In this document: positions 46,101 through 53,783 of the stretch, piece by piece
Layout: each line of letters begins with the position of its first letter
Position numbering within the stretch: the first letter of the stretch is position 1
Program-made: the position numbers and the translations under genes
NCBI GenBank assembly: GCA_021811315.1
Contig: JAJZPF010000007.1
Location: 34,067 to 98,066, forward strand
Direction: 5' to 3'
From: a bacterium
Lineage (GTDB): Bacteria; Elusimicrobiota; Elusimicrobia; Elusimicrobiales; UBA9959
DNA: 64,000 nt
Notes under the pieces: model-generated
Told to the model about the DNA's origin: nothing
The model's database searches: none
Seen by the model: the letters and a program-made list of their open reading frames with translations, nothing else

Positions 46101-46652
46101 TTAACCTTTCAGCAGCCCGGCGCGCAGGGCGTCCAGCCTGCCGCGCACCGTGGCGTCTATCAGCGAGTCGCCCACTTTTATCTCGAAACCGCCGATCACC
46201 CGCTCTGAAATTATCTGGCTGAGGCTCACCTTCTTGCCGGTGACGCAGCCTATCATCTTGTCTATCCTCGCCACTTCGCCCTCGGAAAGGGCGTAGCGGC
46301 TGCTGACCTCGGCCTGCACCACGCCGCAGAAAATATCGTTCAGGGCCAGGCACTGCCGCATCACTTCCTCGAACAGCCCGAAGCGGCCCTGCCGCACAAG
46401 CAGGCCGGCGAAATCGGCGGCCGGCCCGGTGACCGTGCCGAGCACCTTCCCCAGCACCTCCAGCTTCACGCCGCTGTTGATCGCCGGGTGGATGAGTATT
46501 TTAAGGTGGGGCTTCGCCGCCGAGAAGACCACGCGCAGGGCCTCGAGCTTGGCGAGGGACGCCGTCTGCGCGGCCGCGCTGTAAGCCTTGCCGTCCAGGT
46601 TCATGTAGGCCCTGGCGTAGCGTTTGGCGAGTATCTTGGCGCTAGAATCCAT
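46101..46652 (-). CDS. atpH: F-type ATP synthase delta subunit
   Basis: A 183-residue stator subunit with the typical start [15 protein letters not shown], a helical N-terminal domain that caps alpha, and the C-terminal family signature [20 protein letters not shown] followed by RGRLDALR. It joins F1 to the b-subunit stalk. Its ATG directly follows the atpF stop (TGAATG). Confidence 0.94.
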   Translation of the reverse strand: MDSSAKILAKRYARAYMNLDGKAYSAAAQTASLAKLEALRVVFSAAKPHLKILIHPAINSGVKLEVLGKVLGTVTGPAADFAGLLVRQGRFGLFEEVMRQCLALNDIFCGVVQAEVSSRYALSEGEVARIDKMIGCVTGKKVSLSQIISERVIGGFEIKVGDSLIDATVRGRLDALRAGLLKG

Positions 46653-47171
46653 TCAGCACTCCAGCTTCAGGTCGGGCCTTTCTTTCTCGAGCTCGGCCAG
46701 GTATTTCGACGCCAGGTCGGTGTTGGCCCGGTGGTCCAGCTGCTTGGTCAGTATATGCTCGGCGGCCATCACGGAAAGCTCGGCCACTTTGTGGCGTAGC
46801 TCGCGGGCGGCCTCTATCTTCTGGGCCTCTATTTCTTTCCGGGAGGACTCGACGATGACGGCGGCGGCGCTGCGGGCCTCTTCTATAAGGAGGTCCTTCT
46901 CTTTCTCGGCCGTGGCCCGGGCCTCGTCCATGCGGCGCCCTATCTCCGACTTCAGGTCGGAAAGCTTGGCGTCCAGCTCGGCTTTAAGCTTTTCCGCGTC
47001 GGCGCGGGCCGTCTCCGCGGTGGTGCGGTCGTGCTTCAGGGCGCGCTCGCGCTCGTTGACCGAGTCCATCAGCGGCTTCCAGGCCGTCCGCGACAGCAGC
47101 AGCACCAGGAGGCCGAAACAGAGTATCGTCCAGAAAGTCAGGCCGAATTCCGGCCTAATCAATGCTTCCAT
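46653..47171 (-). CDS. atpF: F-type ATP synthase subunit b
   Basis: A 172-residue stator subunit with one N-terminal transmembrane helix (TFWTILCFGLLVLLLSRTAW) and a long charged coiled coil (DAKLSDLKSEIGRRMDEARA and similar). One b gene is present, so the stalk is presumably a homodimer. The 109-base gap to atpE upstream carries an imperfect inverted repeat at 47198-47271. Confidence 0.94.
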   Translation of the reverse strand: MEALIRPEFGLTFWTILCFGLLVLLLSRTAWKPLMDSVNERERALKHDRTTAETARADAEKLKAELDAKLSDLKSEIGRRMDEARATAEKEKDLLIEEARSAAAVIVESSRKEIEAQKIEAARELRHKVAELSVMAAEHILTKQLDHRANTDLASKYLAELEKERPDLKLEC

Positions 47172-47197
47172 GTTAAACTCCAGTCCCCGCTAATCGG

Positions 47198-47271
47198 GTG
47201 TCGGGGGTCAGGAGTCGAGAGTCAGCGGAATTGGGGCTCTTTCAAGACTCCCGACTCCCGACCCTCGACTC
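47198..47271. repeat. Imperfect inverted repeat of GAGTCGGG-type units in the atpE-atpF gap (copy 3)
   Basis: Arms 47198-47223 and 47246-47271 pair at 22 of 26 positions, with a 22-base loop. Both arms consist of the degenerate GGAGTCGAGAGTC/GACTCCCGACTCC units also found at 12948-13015 and 15296-15376. The hairpin lies inside the operon, where it could tune mRNA stability between the abundant c subunit and the b subunit. Confidence 0.7.
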
Positions 47272-47280
47272 TTCTGTTTC

Positions 47281-47577
47281 TTATTTGTGCGCTTCGGTCT
47301 GAGCGGCGGCGGCGGGGCCGGCTTCGGACTTGGGCATCGCGAAGTTCATCACGGCCAGCAGACAGATGACCAGGCCGAAGAAGGCGAGACCTTCTATGAG
47401 GGCGGCGGCGATGATCATGGTCGTGCGGAGCGCGGGGCCGGCTTCGGGCTGGCGGGCGGTCCCTTCAAGGGCGGCGGCGGCGAGCTTGCCGATGCCGAGG
47501 GCGGCGCCGATAAGCACCAGGCCCGCGCCTAAACCTGCGCCGATGTAGCCGAGTCCAAGGAATGTCATGTCGTTCAT
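47281..47577 (-). CDS. atpE: F-type ATP synthase subunit c (proteolipid ring)
   Basis: A 98-residue hairpin of two helices with a polar loop (EGTARQPEAGPALR) and the ion-carrying Glu in IIAAALIEGLAFFGLVICLL. No Gln lies in helix 1 at the Na+ position and Gly, not Ser/Thr, follows the Glu; this fits H+ coupling. An Ala/Glu-rich extra tail of about 20 residues follows helix 2. A GGAGGT ribosome site nine bases before the ATG suits high expression. Confidence 0.95.
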   Translation of the reverse strand: MNDMTFLGLGYIGAGLGAGLVLIGAALGIGKLAAAALEGTARQPEAGPALRTTMIIAAALIEGLAFFGLVICLLAVMNFAMPKSEAGPAAAAQTEAHK

Positions 47578-47620
47578 TTTTTTACTACCTCCGTGTAATA
47601 TTAAAACCGTCGCAAAACGT

Positions 47621-48382
47621 TTAATGGGGATGCATCGCCGCGCCGGTGAAGATCGCGGTCAGGAACACGAAAACGTAAGCCTGCAGGAAAGCCACGAACA
47701 GCTCGAGCATCAGCGTGAACAGCACCAGGCCGACCGAGATCGGCGCCACGCCGAAGCCGACTATCGCGCTCAGGGAGCCGAAGATGAAGATAAAGCTTAT
47801 GAAGGCCAAAATGACGATATGCCCGGCTATCATGTTCGCGAAAAGACGGATGCAGAGCGCGAAGGCCTTGGTGACCATGCCGATCAGCTCTATCGGGAAA
47901 AGAAGGGGGTAAAGCCAGCCCGGGACGCCCTTGGGAACGATGTGGCTGAAGTAGCCGATCACGCCCTGCTCCCTGATGCCGGCGAAATTTATAAGCGCGA
48001 AAGTGGTCAGAGCGAGCCCGGCGGTGACGGCCAGGTTCCCGGTGGCGGTGGCCCCGAACGGGACCAGGCCTATAAGATTAAGGGTAAGGATGAAGAAGAA
48101 GAGCGTTGAGAAATAACCCATGTAGCCGTCGCCTTTATGGCCGAGGTTCGGGTACACGACTTCGTCGCGCAGGAAGAGCACTATGATCTCTATGATGGAG
48201 CGGAAAGGGGCGAGCGCCTTGGCGCGGCTGCGGATCAGGAGGGGCAGGCCGACCAGCATGATGAGCGAGGCTATGCCCATCATCAGCAGATGTTTCGAGA
48301 TCGGGAGGCGGAGGGGCCCCAGGTTTACCCAGGACCAGATATGGTCGACGATGTGGTGCTCAAGTATTTCTTTTAATCCCAT
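47621..48382 (-). CDS. atpB: F-type ATP synthase subunit a
   Basis: A 253-residue membrane subunit that forms the ion half-channels. The essential Arg is in FALCIRLFANMIAGH, and the last helices read LELFVAFLQAYVFVFLTAIF, matching the family. It overlaps the 3' end of the atpI-like gene by 23 bases, and atpE follows after 43 bases. Confidence 0.95.
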   Translation of the reverse strand: MGLKEILEHHIVDHIWSWVNLGPLRLPISKHLLMMGIASLIMLVGLPLLIRSRAKALAPFRSIIEIIVLFLRDEVVYPNLGHKGDGYMGYFSTLFFFILTLNLIGLVPFGATATGNLAVTAGLALTTFALINFAGIREQGVIGYFSHIVPKGVPGWLYPLLFPIELIGMVTKAFALCIRLFANMIAGHIVILAFISFIFIFGSLSAIVGFGVAPISVGLVLFTLMLELFVAFLQAYVFVFLTAIFTGAAMHPH

Positions 48383-48650
48383 TTTTTTTCAGCGGAAACG
48401 CCTCGAAAGCCATCTGAACCAGGATAAAGGAAACCGTAAACGAGACTATTAGTATAACTTTTTGATGGCGGAGCATGCAAATTACGGCCAAAAGAAGCGC
48501 GAAGCGCAGAAAAAAGCCCGTCGTGAAAACGAGGTAAAAGATCTTGTCGGAAGAATTCAGCACCCGCTTCAGGGCCAGCCGCGAACCCCAGCCGCTCAAA
48601 GTTCCGAGGGCGGCGCCACTAAGGATAACCGCGGGGATGCTATTTATCAA
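48360..48650 (-). CDS. atpI: ATP synthase subunit I (AtpI-like)
   Basis: A 96-residue membrane protein with three or four hydrophobic helices (LVFTTGFFLRFALLLAVICM is the clearest), placed just before atpB as the I subunit usually is; the family aids c-ring assembly. It begins with TTG at 48650, overlapping the atpZ stop by 11 bases; no ATG is available nearby, so translational coupling is likely. Confidence 0.75.
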   Translation of the reverse strand: MINSIPAVILSGAALGTLSGWGSRLALKRVLNSSDKIFYLVFTTGFFLRFALLLAVICMLRHQKVILIVSFTVSFILVQMAFEAFPLKKNGIKRNT

Positions 48651-48855
48651 CGCCGCCCCCGTCTTTCTCGAAAAGCTCGCGGACCACCAGGTAAAAACCG
48701 CCGGCCATCCCGGCCGCCGCCCCGCCCAGCATCAGCCACGGCGCGGTGCCGAACTTTTTATCCAGCCAATAGCCGCCCCAGAAACCCGCCATCACCGAGA
48801 CGGCCAGCTCTAGCCCTATCTGGGCGTATTTCCAGTAATTATCTTTGTCTTCCAC
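48640..48855 (-). CDS. atpZ: AtpZ/AtpI-family small membrane protein
   Basis: A 71-residue protein with two transmembrane helices (AQIGLELAVSVMAGFWGGYW and LMLGGAAAGMAGGFYLVVRE), matching the AtpZ family: conserved GxxxxxxxxxGxxxGxxLD-like first helix, here ending GYWLDKKFGTAPWL. AtpZ assists assembly or Mg2+/Ca2+ handling of F-ATPases. It is the first gene of the operon and starts with GTG; there is no ribosome site, but a TAGAAT box ends six bases upstream, so the message may be leaderless. Confidence 0.8.
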   Translation of the reverse strand: MEDKDNYWKYAQIGLELAVSVMAGFWGGYWLDKKFGTAPWLMLGGAAAGMAGGFYLVVRELFEKDGGGVDK

Positions 48856-48861
48856 AAAGGA

Positions 48862-48886
48862 ATTCTACTATTTAAAATGTTAGAAT
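48862..48886. promoter_or_regulatory. Back-to-back -10 boxes in a 38-base divergent gap
   Basis: The gap between atpZ (minus) and the response-regulator gene (plus) is only 38 bases. TAGAAT occurs on the plus strand at 48881-48886, seven bases before the ATG, and on the minus strand at 48867-48862, six bases before the GTG. Neither gene has a ribosome site. Both -35 regions would fall across the other promoter, so the two cannot be used at once. Confidence 0.5.
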
Positions 48887-48893
48887 CACTACT

Positions 48894-50600
48894 ATGGCTG
48901 ACAGCCCGGGCAAAAAGATACTCCTCGTGGACACCGACGAAGCCTCCGCGCTGGGGCTGACCCTTTTCCTGCAGGGCCACGGCTACCTCACCCAGACCGT
49001 GGCCGACCAGTTCCAGGCCCTGACCGCCGTCCAGAACTGGAAGCCGGACCTGGTGATCATCAATATCCTTATCCAGGCCTTCAACCCCCTGGACTTCCTC
49101 AGCGAGCTCAAGAACAGCCCTTTCACGGCCGCCCAGAAAATTATCGTCTTCTCGCAGACCCCCGACGCCGGCATCGTCACCGGGCCCTCGCCGAAAGTCT
49201 GCGGCTACCTCACCAAGCCGGTGGATTTCGAGGCCCTCAAGGCCATGCTGAACAAATGCGCGCCGCAGCAGGGGCGGCAGCGGGCCGTGATGGTGGCCGA
49301 CGACGACGCGGAATTTTCGGACCTCCTTAAAATGTTCCTGGAGGCCAACAACTACAAAGCGCTGATGGTTAGCGATCCTCTGCAGGTGATGGAGCGCCTG
49401 CGCTCCGGCAAGCCGGACGCCCTGCTGCTGGATATAATGATGCCCGGCAAGGACGGCTTCGCGATCATGCAGGAGATGCAGGACTCGGCCGACACCTCGG
49501 AGATCCCGGTGATAGTCCTCAGCGCCCTGCGGCTTGAGAATTACCAGGAGCGCGGCATCCTCACGGGCCTCCCCGAGATAGTGTCGCGCGAAATACCCGG
49601 CGACCTGCTTTTAAAGCTTATCGAGGAGCAGACCTCCCCGGACGGCGCTTCCGCCCAGCCGGAGAAAGCGGCGCGGCCCCGTGTCCTGATCGCGGACGAC
49701 CAGACCGAACTGCTTCTACTTATGAAAGAGATGGTGGAGTTCGCCGGCTTCGAAGTGGTCACGGCCAATGACGGGGCCGAGGCTATGACCGCGGTTTTCG
49801 AGACGAACCCGGATATCATCGTTCTCGACAATAATATGCCCCGCAAAAAAGGCCTTGAGATAGCCCAGGACCTGAAGAACAACCCGGTCTTCGCGCATAT
49901 CCCCATCATCATAGTCACAGGGGCCGGCGAGAAAAGCACCAAGCTGAGGGGCCTCAGCATGGGCATCGACGATTACCTTATAAAGCCGGTGGATACGGAC
50001 GAGCTTATCGCCCGCATCAGGATGATCCTGAAGCGGAACAAGCAGGTCCTGGACACCAACCCGCTTTCGAAGCTGCCAGGCAATCCTTCGATACAGGCGC
50101 GCGTGGAGCGAGAGATACAGAAAGGCGGCGAATTCGCGGTGCTTTACCTGGACCTGGACAATTTCAAGGCCTATAACGACAATTACGGCTTCGAGGCCGG
50201 GGACCGCGTGATAAAAGCCACGGCAAATCTTCTGGTGAAGCTGACCATCCAGAACGAGCAGTCGCAGGATTTCATCGGCCATATCGGCGGCGACGATTTC
50301 ATAGTGATAACCGCTTTCGACAAATCGGAAGAACTGGCAAAGCGGATCACCAGCGCTTTTGACGAGATCTCCCCCTCCTTTTACAGCAAGTCCGACCGGG
50401 AACGCGGCTGCATAGTTTCCACGGACCGGCAGGGGAATATCAAGAAATTCGCTTTGCTTTCTATTTCTATCGGCATAGTGCATAACCATACCCGCCCGCT
50501 GCATTCTTTCGCGCAGGTCAGCAATATCGGCACCGAGCTGAAAAAGGTAGCCAAAGCCGCGAACAAGAGCCACTACACGGTGGACCGCCGCAGGGACTGA
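48894..50600 (+). CDS. Three-receiver GGDEF-type response regulator
   Basis: A 568-residue signalling protein. REC1 (about residues 8-122) has Asn57 where the phospho-accepting Asp should be, with Lys108 kept. REC2 (130-246) has Asp180 but Glu233 in place of the switch Lys. REC3 (262-380) is complete (Asp312, Lys364). The C-terminal GGDEF-like domain (about 388-560) has LDLDNFKAYNDNYGFEAGD and active-site loop GGDDF (465-469). The inhibitory RxxD is degenerate (Q456-x-x-D459). It could make a cyclic dinucleotide or serve as a receptor; the atypical GGDDF leaves this open. It diverges from the F-ATPase operon. Confidence 0.88.
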   Translation: MADSPGKKILLVDTDEASALGLTLFLQGHGYLTQTVADQFQALTAVQNWKPDLVIINILIQAFNPLDFLSELKNSPFTAAQKIIVFSQTPDAGIVTGPSPKVCGYLTKPVDFEALKAMLNKCAPQQGRQRAVMVADDDAEFSDLLKMFLEANNYKALMVSDPLQVMERLRSGKPDALLLDIMMPGKDGFAIMQEMQDSADTSEIPVIVLSALRLENYQERGILTGLPEIVSREIPGDLLLKLIEEQTSPDGASAQPEKAARPRVLIADDQTELLLLMKEMVEFAGFEVVTANDGAEAMTAVFETNPDIIVLDNNMPRKKGLEIAQDLKNNPVFAHIPIIIVTGAGEKSTKLRGLSMGIDDYLIKPVDTDELIARIRMILKRNKQVLDTNPLSKLPGNPSIQARVEREIQKGGEFAVLYLDLDNFKAYNDNYGFEAGDRVIKATANLLVKLTIQNEQSQDFIGHIGGDDFIVITAFDKSEELAKRITSAFDEISPSFYSKSDRERGCIVSTDRQGNIKKFALLSISIGIVHNHTRPLHSFAQVSNIGTELKKVAKAANKSHYTVDRRRD

Positions 50601-50612
50601 TTTGGGGATTAT

Positions 50613-51101
50613 TTAATCTATTTGCTCAGGTTTTAACAATAATGCTGTTTTGGGGAACTGCCTGTGGCCGATTCGGGAATCGGACCAGATTGAGGCGGTT
50701 TTTTTACAAACGGGATTACTGCACTTGTCATATACTTCATCCACTATAGCTTCATCAGCACATTCCCTGTCAACACATAAAGTTGTCTTTGGATCCCACT
50801 CAATACAAACATCCAAATCGCATGTTTCCCGCCCCGAACGGGAGACAGAAGACCAGCTGGTACACGTACCAGGCTCACATTCATCAAGACATTCAGCCCA
50901 ATTCCTGTTTGTTTTGTCACAGGCTCCGGAACAGTTTTTAACACAGAAATCACCATATCCCGAGTCAAACCAGCCACAACAGAAATAGTTCCTGCAAGTT
51001 GTTCTTCTTTCGAAAAAACTATTCTTTTCGATGCATTCAGAAAAGGCCGCAGAGGCCATCACCAATAACAGTAGTGTTCCCGCAATTCTTTTAAGCGCCA
51101 T
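50613..51101 (-). CDS. Small secreted cysteine-rich protein
   Basis: A 162-residue protein with a signal peptide (IAGTLLLLVMASAAFSE) and 16 cysteines spread over about 115 residues (for example RNYFCCGWFDSGYGDFCVKN, then CSGACDKT), suggesting several disulphide bonds in the envelope or outside the cell. I know no family with this spacing. It starts one base after the TPR gene's stop, so they form a pair. Composition is lower in G+C than the adjoining signalling gene. It is convergent with the GGDEF gene, 12 bases away. Confidence 0.7.
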   Translation of the reverse strand: MALKRIAGTLLLLVMASAAFSECIEKNSFFERRTTCRNYFCCGWFDSGYGDFCVKNCSGACDKTNRNWAECLDECEPGTCTSWSSVSRSGRETCDLDVCIEWDPKTTLCVDRECADEAIVDEVYDKCSNPVCKKTASIWSDSRIGHRQFPKTALLLKPEQID

Positions 51102-51102
51102 T

Positions 51103-51921
51103 TTATTTGCCCTTCATCCTGTCACCCGGACTTCCGACTCGTTCCAGGAACTCGCGCCGGCGTTCTTTAAAATAGTCCAAATTCTTACACCCCTTAATGA
51201 TTATCCCGGCTTCCACAAGAGACTGACACTGCCCACTTTTGGAAAAGCTTTCCTTATCCCGCTTTGAGCGGCGAGACTGAAAAAACGCCTCGGCATCTTT
51301 AGCCGCTTCTTTGACACGCCCCATGTCCAAATAAATACCGCATCTATCGGCATATGCATAGGTCGCGCATGGATCCAATGCGATTGCGGAGTTGGCGTCT
51401 GCCAAAGCCAGCGGTAAATTTTTCCGGACTGCATAAACCGTACCACGCAGACGATATGCCTCCGCCCTCGAATATACAAACGGGTATTTTCCTTGTTCAT
51501 CCTTAAAATTTATCGCCGCTGTGAAATCTTTTATCGCGTTCTCATACTGGCGGAGTTTTTTATAGGCGACTCCGCGCAGGTGGTAAGCCTGTGGATTCGG
51601 ATTGAGCTCTATTTCTTTAGTAAAGAAAACAATTGCCTTCTCCTCGGAAGACATCAGCTTGGAGAACTTGTTCACACTCTCACTGTCATAATGGGAAAGA
51701 GCCCTCTTCGCTTCTTCCCGATATAGGGCCGCCTTCTGCACGGAGGACATTTTTTGCGCCCTAGCCAACTCACTGATCCGCTTCTCCGCTTCGGCAATAT
51801 CTGTTTCAAATTTCTTATCCCGAGAATCAACCTCGATGGGAACAACAACGGATGTCGAGACAGGAACCTCCGCATGCCCCGGCTGAAGCAGGAAGAAGGG
51901 TAAAAGTTTTACAATAAACAT
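51103..51921 (-). CDS. Secreted TPR protein
   Basis: A 272-residue protein with a short N-terminal hydrophobic signal (MFIVKLLPFFLLQPGHA), a coiled segment, then three or four TPR units (PQAYHLRGVAYKKLRQYENA, RLRGTVYAVRKNLPLALADA, YADRCGIYLDMGRVKEAAKD). TPRs bind other proteins; the partner is unknown, and the Cys-rich product one base downstream is the obvious candidate. The ATG at 51921 is preferred over the GTG at 51927 because GGAG lies five bases before the ATG. Confidence 0.75.
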   Translation of the reverse strand: MFIVKLLPFFLLQPGHAEVPVSTSVVVPIEVDSRDKKFETDIAEAEKRISELARAQKMSSVQKAALYREEAKRALSHYDSESVNKFSKLMSSEEKAIVFFTKEIELNPNPQAYHLRGVAYKKLRQYENAIKDFTAAINFKDEQGKYPFVYSRAEAYRLRGTVYAVRKNLPLALADANSAIALDPCATYAYADRCGIYLDMGRVKEAAKDAEAFFQSRRSKRDKESFSKSGQCQSLVEAGIIIKGCKNLDYFKERRREFLERVGSPGDRMKGK

Positions 51922-52023
51922 TTCCACTCCGCGGACTGTTTAAATCTACGAGCAAATCATTAAAAACTTCGTTGCGGCCCATTGGGGACGCCCCCTACTG
52001 CTTGGCCGCTTATTGGAGCAGCG

Positions 52024-53139
52024 TTAAATTTCTACAGGCTGAGGCGCGGAAGGTTCCGGGCCGTAATAGACAGCGGGCTGTATCTGCGGACCGTTCTGCC
52101 CGGGATAGTAGATCGCGGGCACGACCTTGGCGGGGGCCTGCCTCTGCTGCGCTTTCTGGCGCTGCATCTCGTCCAGGTATTTCTCCATTTCGCTCTGCGG
52201 GATAAGGGACGCCACTTCCCTTATCATAGTGATATCCTCGCCGCGGCCGCCTTCCTGGGCATAGGTCTGGGCCCGGCCCGGGGCCTGGGTATAAGGATTA
52301 CGGGGGTCTTCCACATTAGTTTCGCCAGATTTGTAGACATAGTCCACGCCGCCGCGGACCAGGATCCCTTCTATCTTAAAGGTCTGGGCATTGAAGACCG
52401 GGCTGCCGGAATTCCCGCCGAAAGTGTCCAGGTCGGCCACGAAGAAGCCTTCCCCGATGCTGCGGACGCTGCCATTGGTCGCTACTTTGACCGGCAGGCC
52501 GCTGGGATAGCCTATGACCGCGAGTTTGGCGTTCCCGCTGATCTTGCCGCGGTTCAGGGCTAGCGGATGGCGGCCGCTGACTTTGCGGTCCAGCTTTACT
52601 AAGGCGTAATCGGCGCCATTGTCGTCGACTTTATGCGCGACCACGGATTTGCAGGAATAGACGTTCTCGGCCGGGAAAGCGGAGGGCATCTGGCCGGCGG
52701 CGGTCACGGCATAGCCGAAGACCATTTTCACTTTCTCGCAGGGGCCGCCGCGGGGATCGGGCCTGAAGCAATGGCCGGCGGTGAGGACGGTGTCCTCGCC
52801 GACCAGCACGCCCGAGCAATAGGCGCCTACGGGCTGCTCGCCGAAGCGCTCGCCTTCCTGGAGATTGTATTTGCCTCTAAGATTAAGGTTCTTAAGTTTA
52901 TAGCCGCCGGAGGCCTCGTCCCTGGGGAGGGCGGCTTCGGCGAACATGGCTACGGTGGACTCGGCGAATTTGCGCATTACTTTGTCGGCGGCGTAATAAT
53001 CCACCCTGTCGTCGGTTCCGTAGATGGAAACGGGGATGATATTGGGATTGCCGCGGCCATTGCCGCCGGCGCGCAGGAGGACGCCCCCGTTAAGGAGGGC
53101 GGCCGCGAGCAAGGTTAAAGTCAGCATCCTGCGTTTCAT
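52024..53139 (-). CDS. Secreted trypsin-like serine protease (S1/V8-like)
   Basis: A 371-residue exported protease. A signal peptide (MLTLTLLAAALLNGGVLLRA) is followed by a roughly 70-residue propeptide-like region and a chymotrypsin-fold domain with a full triad: His123 in LTAGHCF, Asp177 in GADYALVKLD, Ser244 in GGNSGSPVF. The glutamyl-endopeptidase (V8)/S1B-like GNSGSP motif points to that branch. The C-terminal tail is Pro/Gln/Tyr-rich (IYYPGQNGPQIQPAVYYGPE), perhaps a wall- or matrix-contacting linker. The start at 53139 has no ribosome site but lies at the predicted transcription start. Confidence 0.88.
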   Translation of the reverse strand: MKRRMLTLTLLAAALLNGGVLLRAGGNGRGNPNIIPVSIYGTDDRVDYYAADKVMRKFAESTVAMFAEAALPRDEASGGYKLKNLNLRGKYNLQEGERFGEQPVGAYCSGVLVGEDTVLTAGHCFRPDPRGGPCEKVKMVFGYAVTAAGQMPSAFPAENVYSCKSVVAHKVDDNGADYALVKLDRKVSGRHPLALNRGKISGNAKLAVIGYPSGLPVKVATNGSVRSIGEGFFVADLDTFGGNSGSPVFNAQTFKIEGILVRGGVDYVYKSGETNVEDPRNPYTQAPGRAQTYAQEGGRGEDITMIREVASLIPQSEMEKYLDEMQRQKAQQRQAPAKVVPAIYYPGQNGPQIQPAVYYGPEPSAPQPVEI

Positions 53140-53145
53140 AGTTAT

Positions 53146-53174
53146 ATTATGAGGCATGAGTTGACTAAAGTCAA
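53146..53174 (-). promoter_or_regulatory. Promoter of the serine protease gene (leaderless-type)
   Basis: On the minus strand TTGACT (53174-53169), a 17-base spacer and CATAAT (53151-53146). The expected transcription start is within a base or two of the ATG at 53139, so the mRNA would have essentially no leader. The -35 lies in a small palindrome, TTGACTAAAGTCAA. Confidence 0.6.
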
Positions 53175-53233
53175 TACCATTGGACCCAGGGGAGTTATGG
53201 GTCCTTGGGCCCATAAGGAGTGCGTGAAGGCGG

Positions 53234-53369
53234 CTCCGGGGCGCCACAGGGACCGGAACGCAAAACGCGGTCGGCCACACCGTGGCCTCCCTCCTCTCTC
53301 GGCCTCGGCGCTATGCAAGCCTCGGCCTCAAGAAGGTTTTGCTTATCCGGTCCCTGCGTCGCCCCGGAG
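53234..53369. other. 136-base near-palindromic element (possible structured RNA or mobile hairpin)
   Basis: Arms 53234-53266 and 53336-53369 are complementary over about 28 of 33 positions, including an exact CAGGGACCGGA/TCCGGTCCCTG core and matching ends CTCCGGGGCG/CGCCCCGGAG. The 69-base loop contains GGCCACACCGTGGCC and two GCCTCGGC copies. It fills most of the gap between the protease promoter and the SWIB terminator and codes for nothing I can see. Confidence 0.6.
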
Positions 53370-53371
53370 AT

Positions 53372-53407
53372 AAAAAAAACGCCGCCCGGTTTGACTCGGG
53401 CGGCGTT
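53372..53407 (-). terminator. Intrinsic terminator of the SWIB gene
   Basis: AACGCCGCCCG and CGGGCGGCGTT form an 11-base-pair stem (53378-53407) with a run of eight A on the plus strand at 53372-53379, that is, U-run on the minus transcript. Confidence 0.85.
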
Positions 53408-53426
53408 AGGTTTAAGAAATAACTGA

Positions 53427-53690
53427 TTATTTCTTTATGTTCTTGCTGATGATGGTCGCGAGGTCGAACATGGTAACCTGTTTCTTGTTGGCGAAGAGAG
53501 GAAGAAGCTTGGCATCGGCGTTGATGTTGCGCTTGTTCTTCTTGTCCTGCAGGTTGTTCTTCTTGATGTAGACCCAGAGTTTCTTCACGATCTCGGTGCG
53601 GGGAAGGGGCTTCGCGCCAACCAGCTCGGCAAGAGTGTCGTTAGGGGTAACGGGGGCCATGAACTTCGAGTTTGTTTTTGCAGCGGGCAT
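53427..53690 (-). CDS. SWIB/MDM2-domain protein
   Basis: An 87-residue protein consisting of one SWIB domain: PVTPNDTLAELVGAKPLPRT, EIVKKLWVYIKKNNLQDKKN, KLLPLF and FDLATIISKNIKK follow the family consensus closely. SWIB/MDM2 domains are known from eukaryotic chromatin factors and occur in some bacteria (Chlamydiae as a topoisomerase fusion, others as stand-alone proteins). The strong basic character suggests a DNA-associated role, but no function is proved for stand-alone forms. AAGGAGG before the ATG and a strong terminator suggest a well-expressed single gene. Confidence 0.9.
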   Translation of the reverse strand: MPAAKTNSKFMAPVTPNDTLAELVGAKPLPRTEIVKKLWVYIKKNNLQDKKNKRNINADAKLLPLFANKKQVTMFDLATIISKNIKK

Positions 53691-53783
53691 TGTTTTACGT
53701 CCTCCTTAAGGATGTACTTCTCAGATACACATATTAACCTATTTTCCAATGAGAATGTCAAGAAGAATGATAGGGACGCCGAC

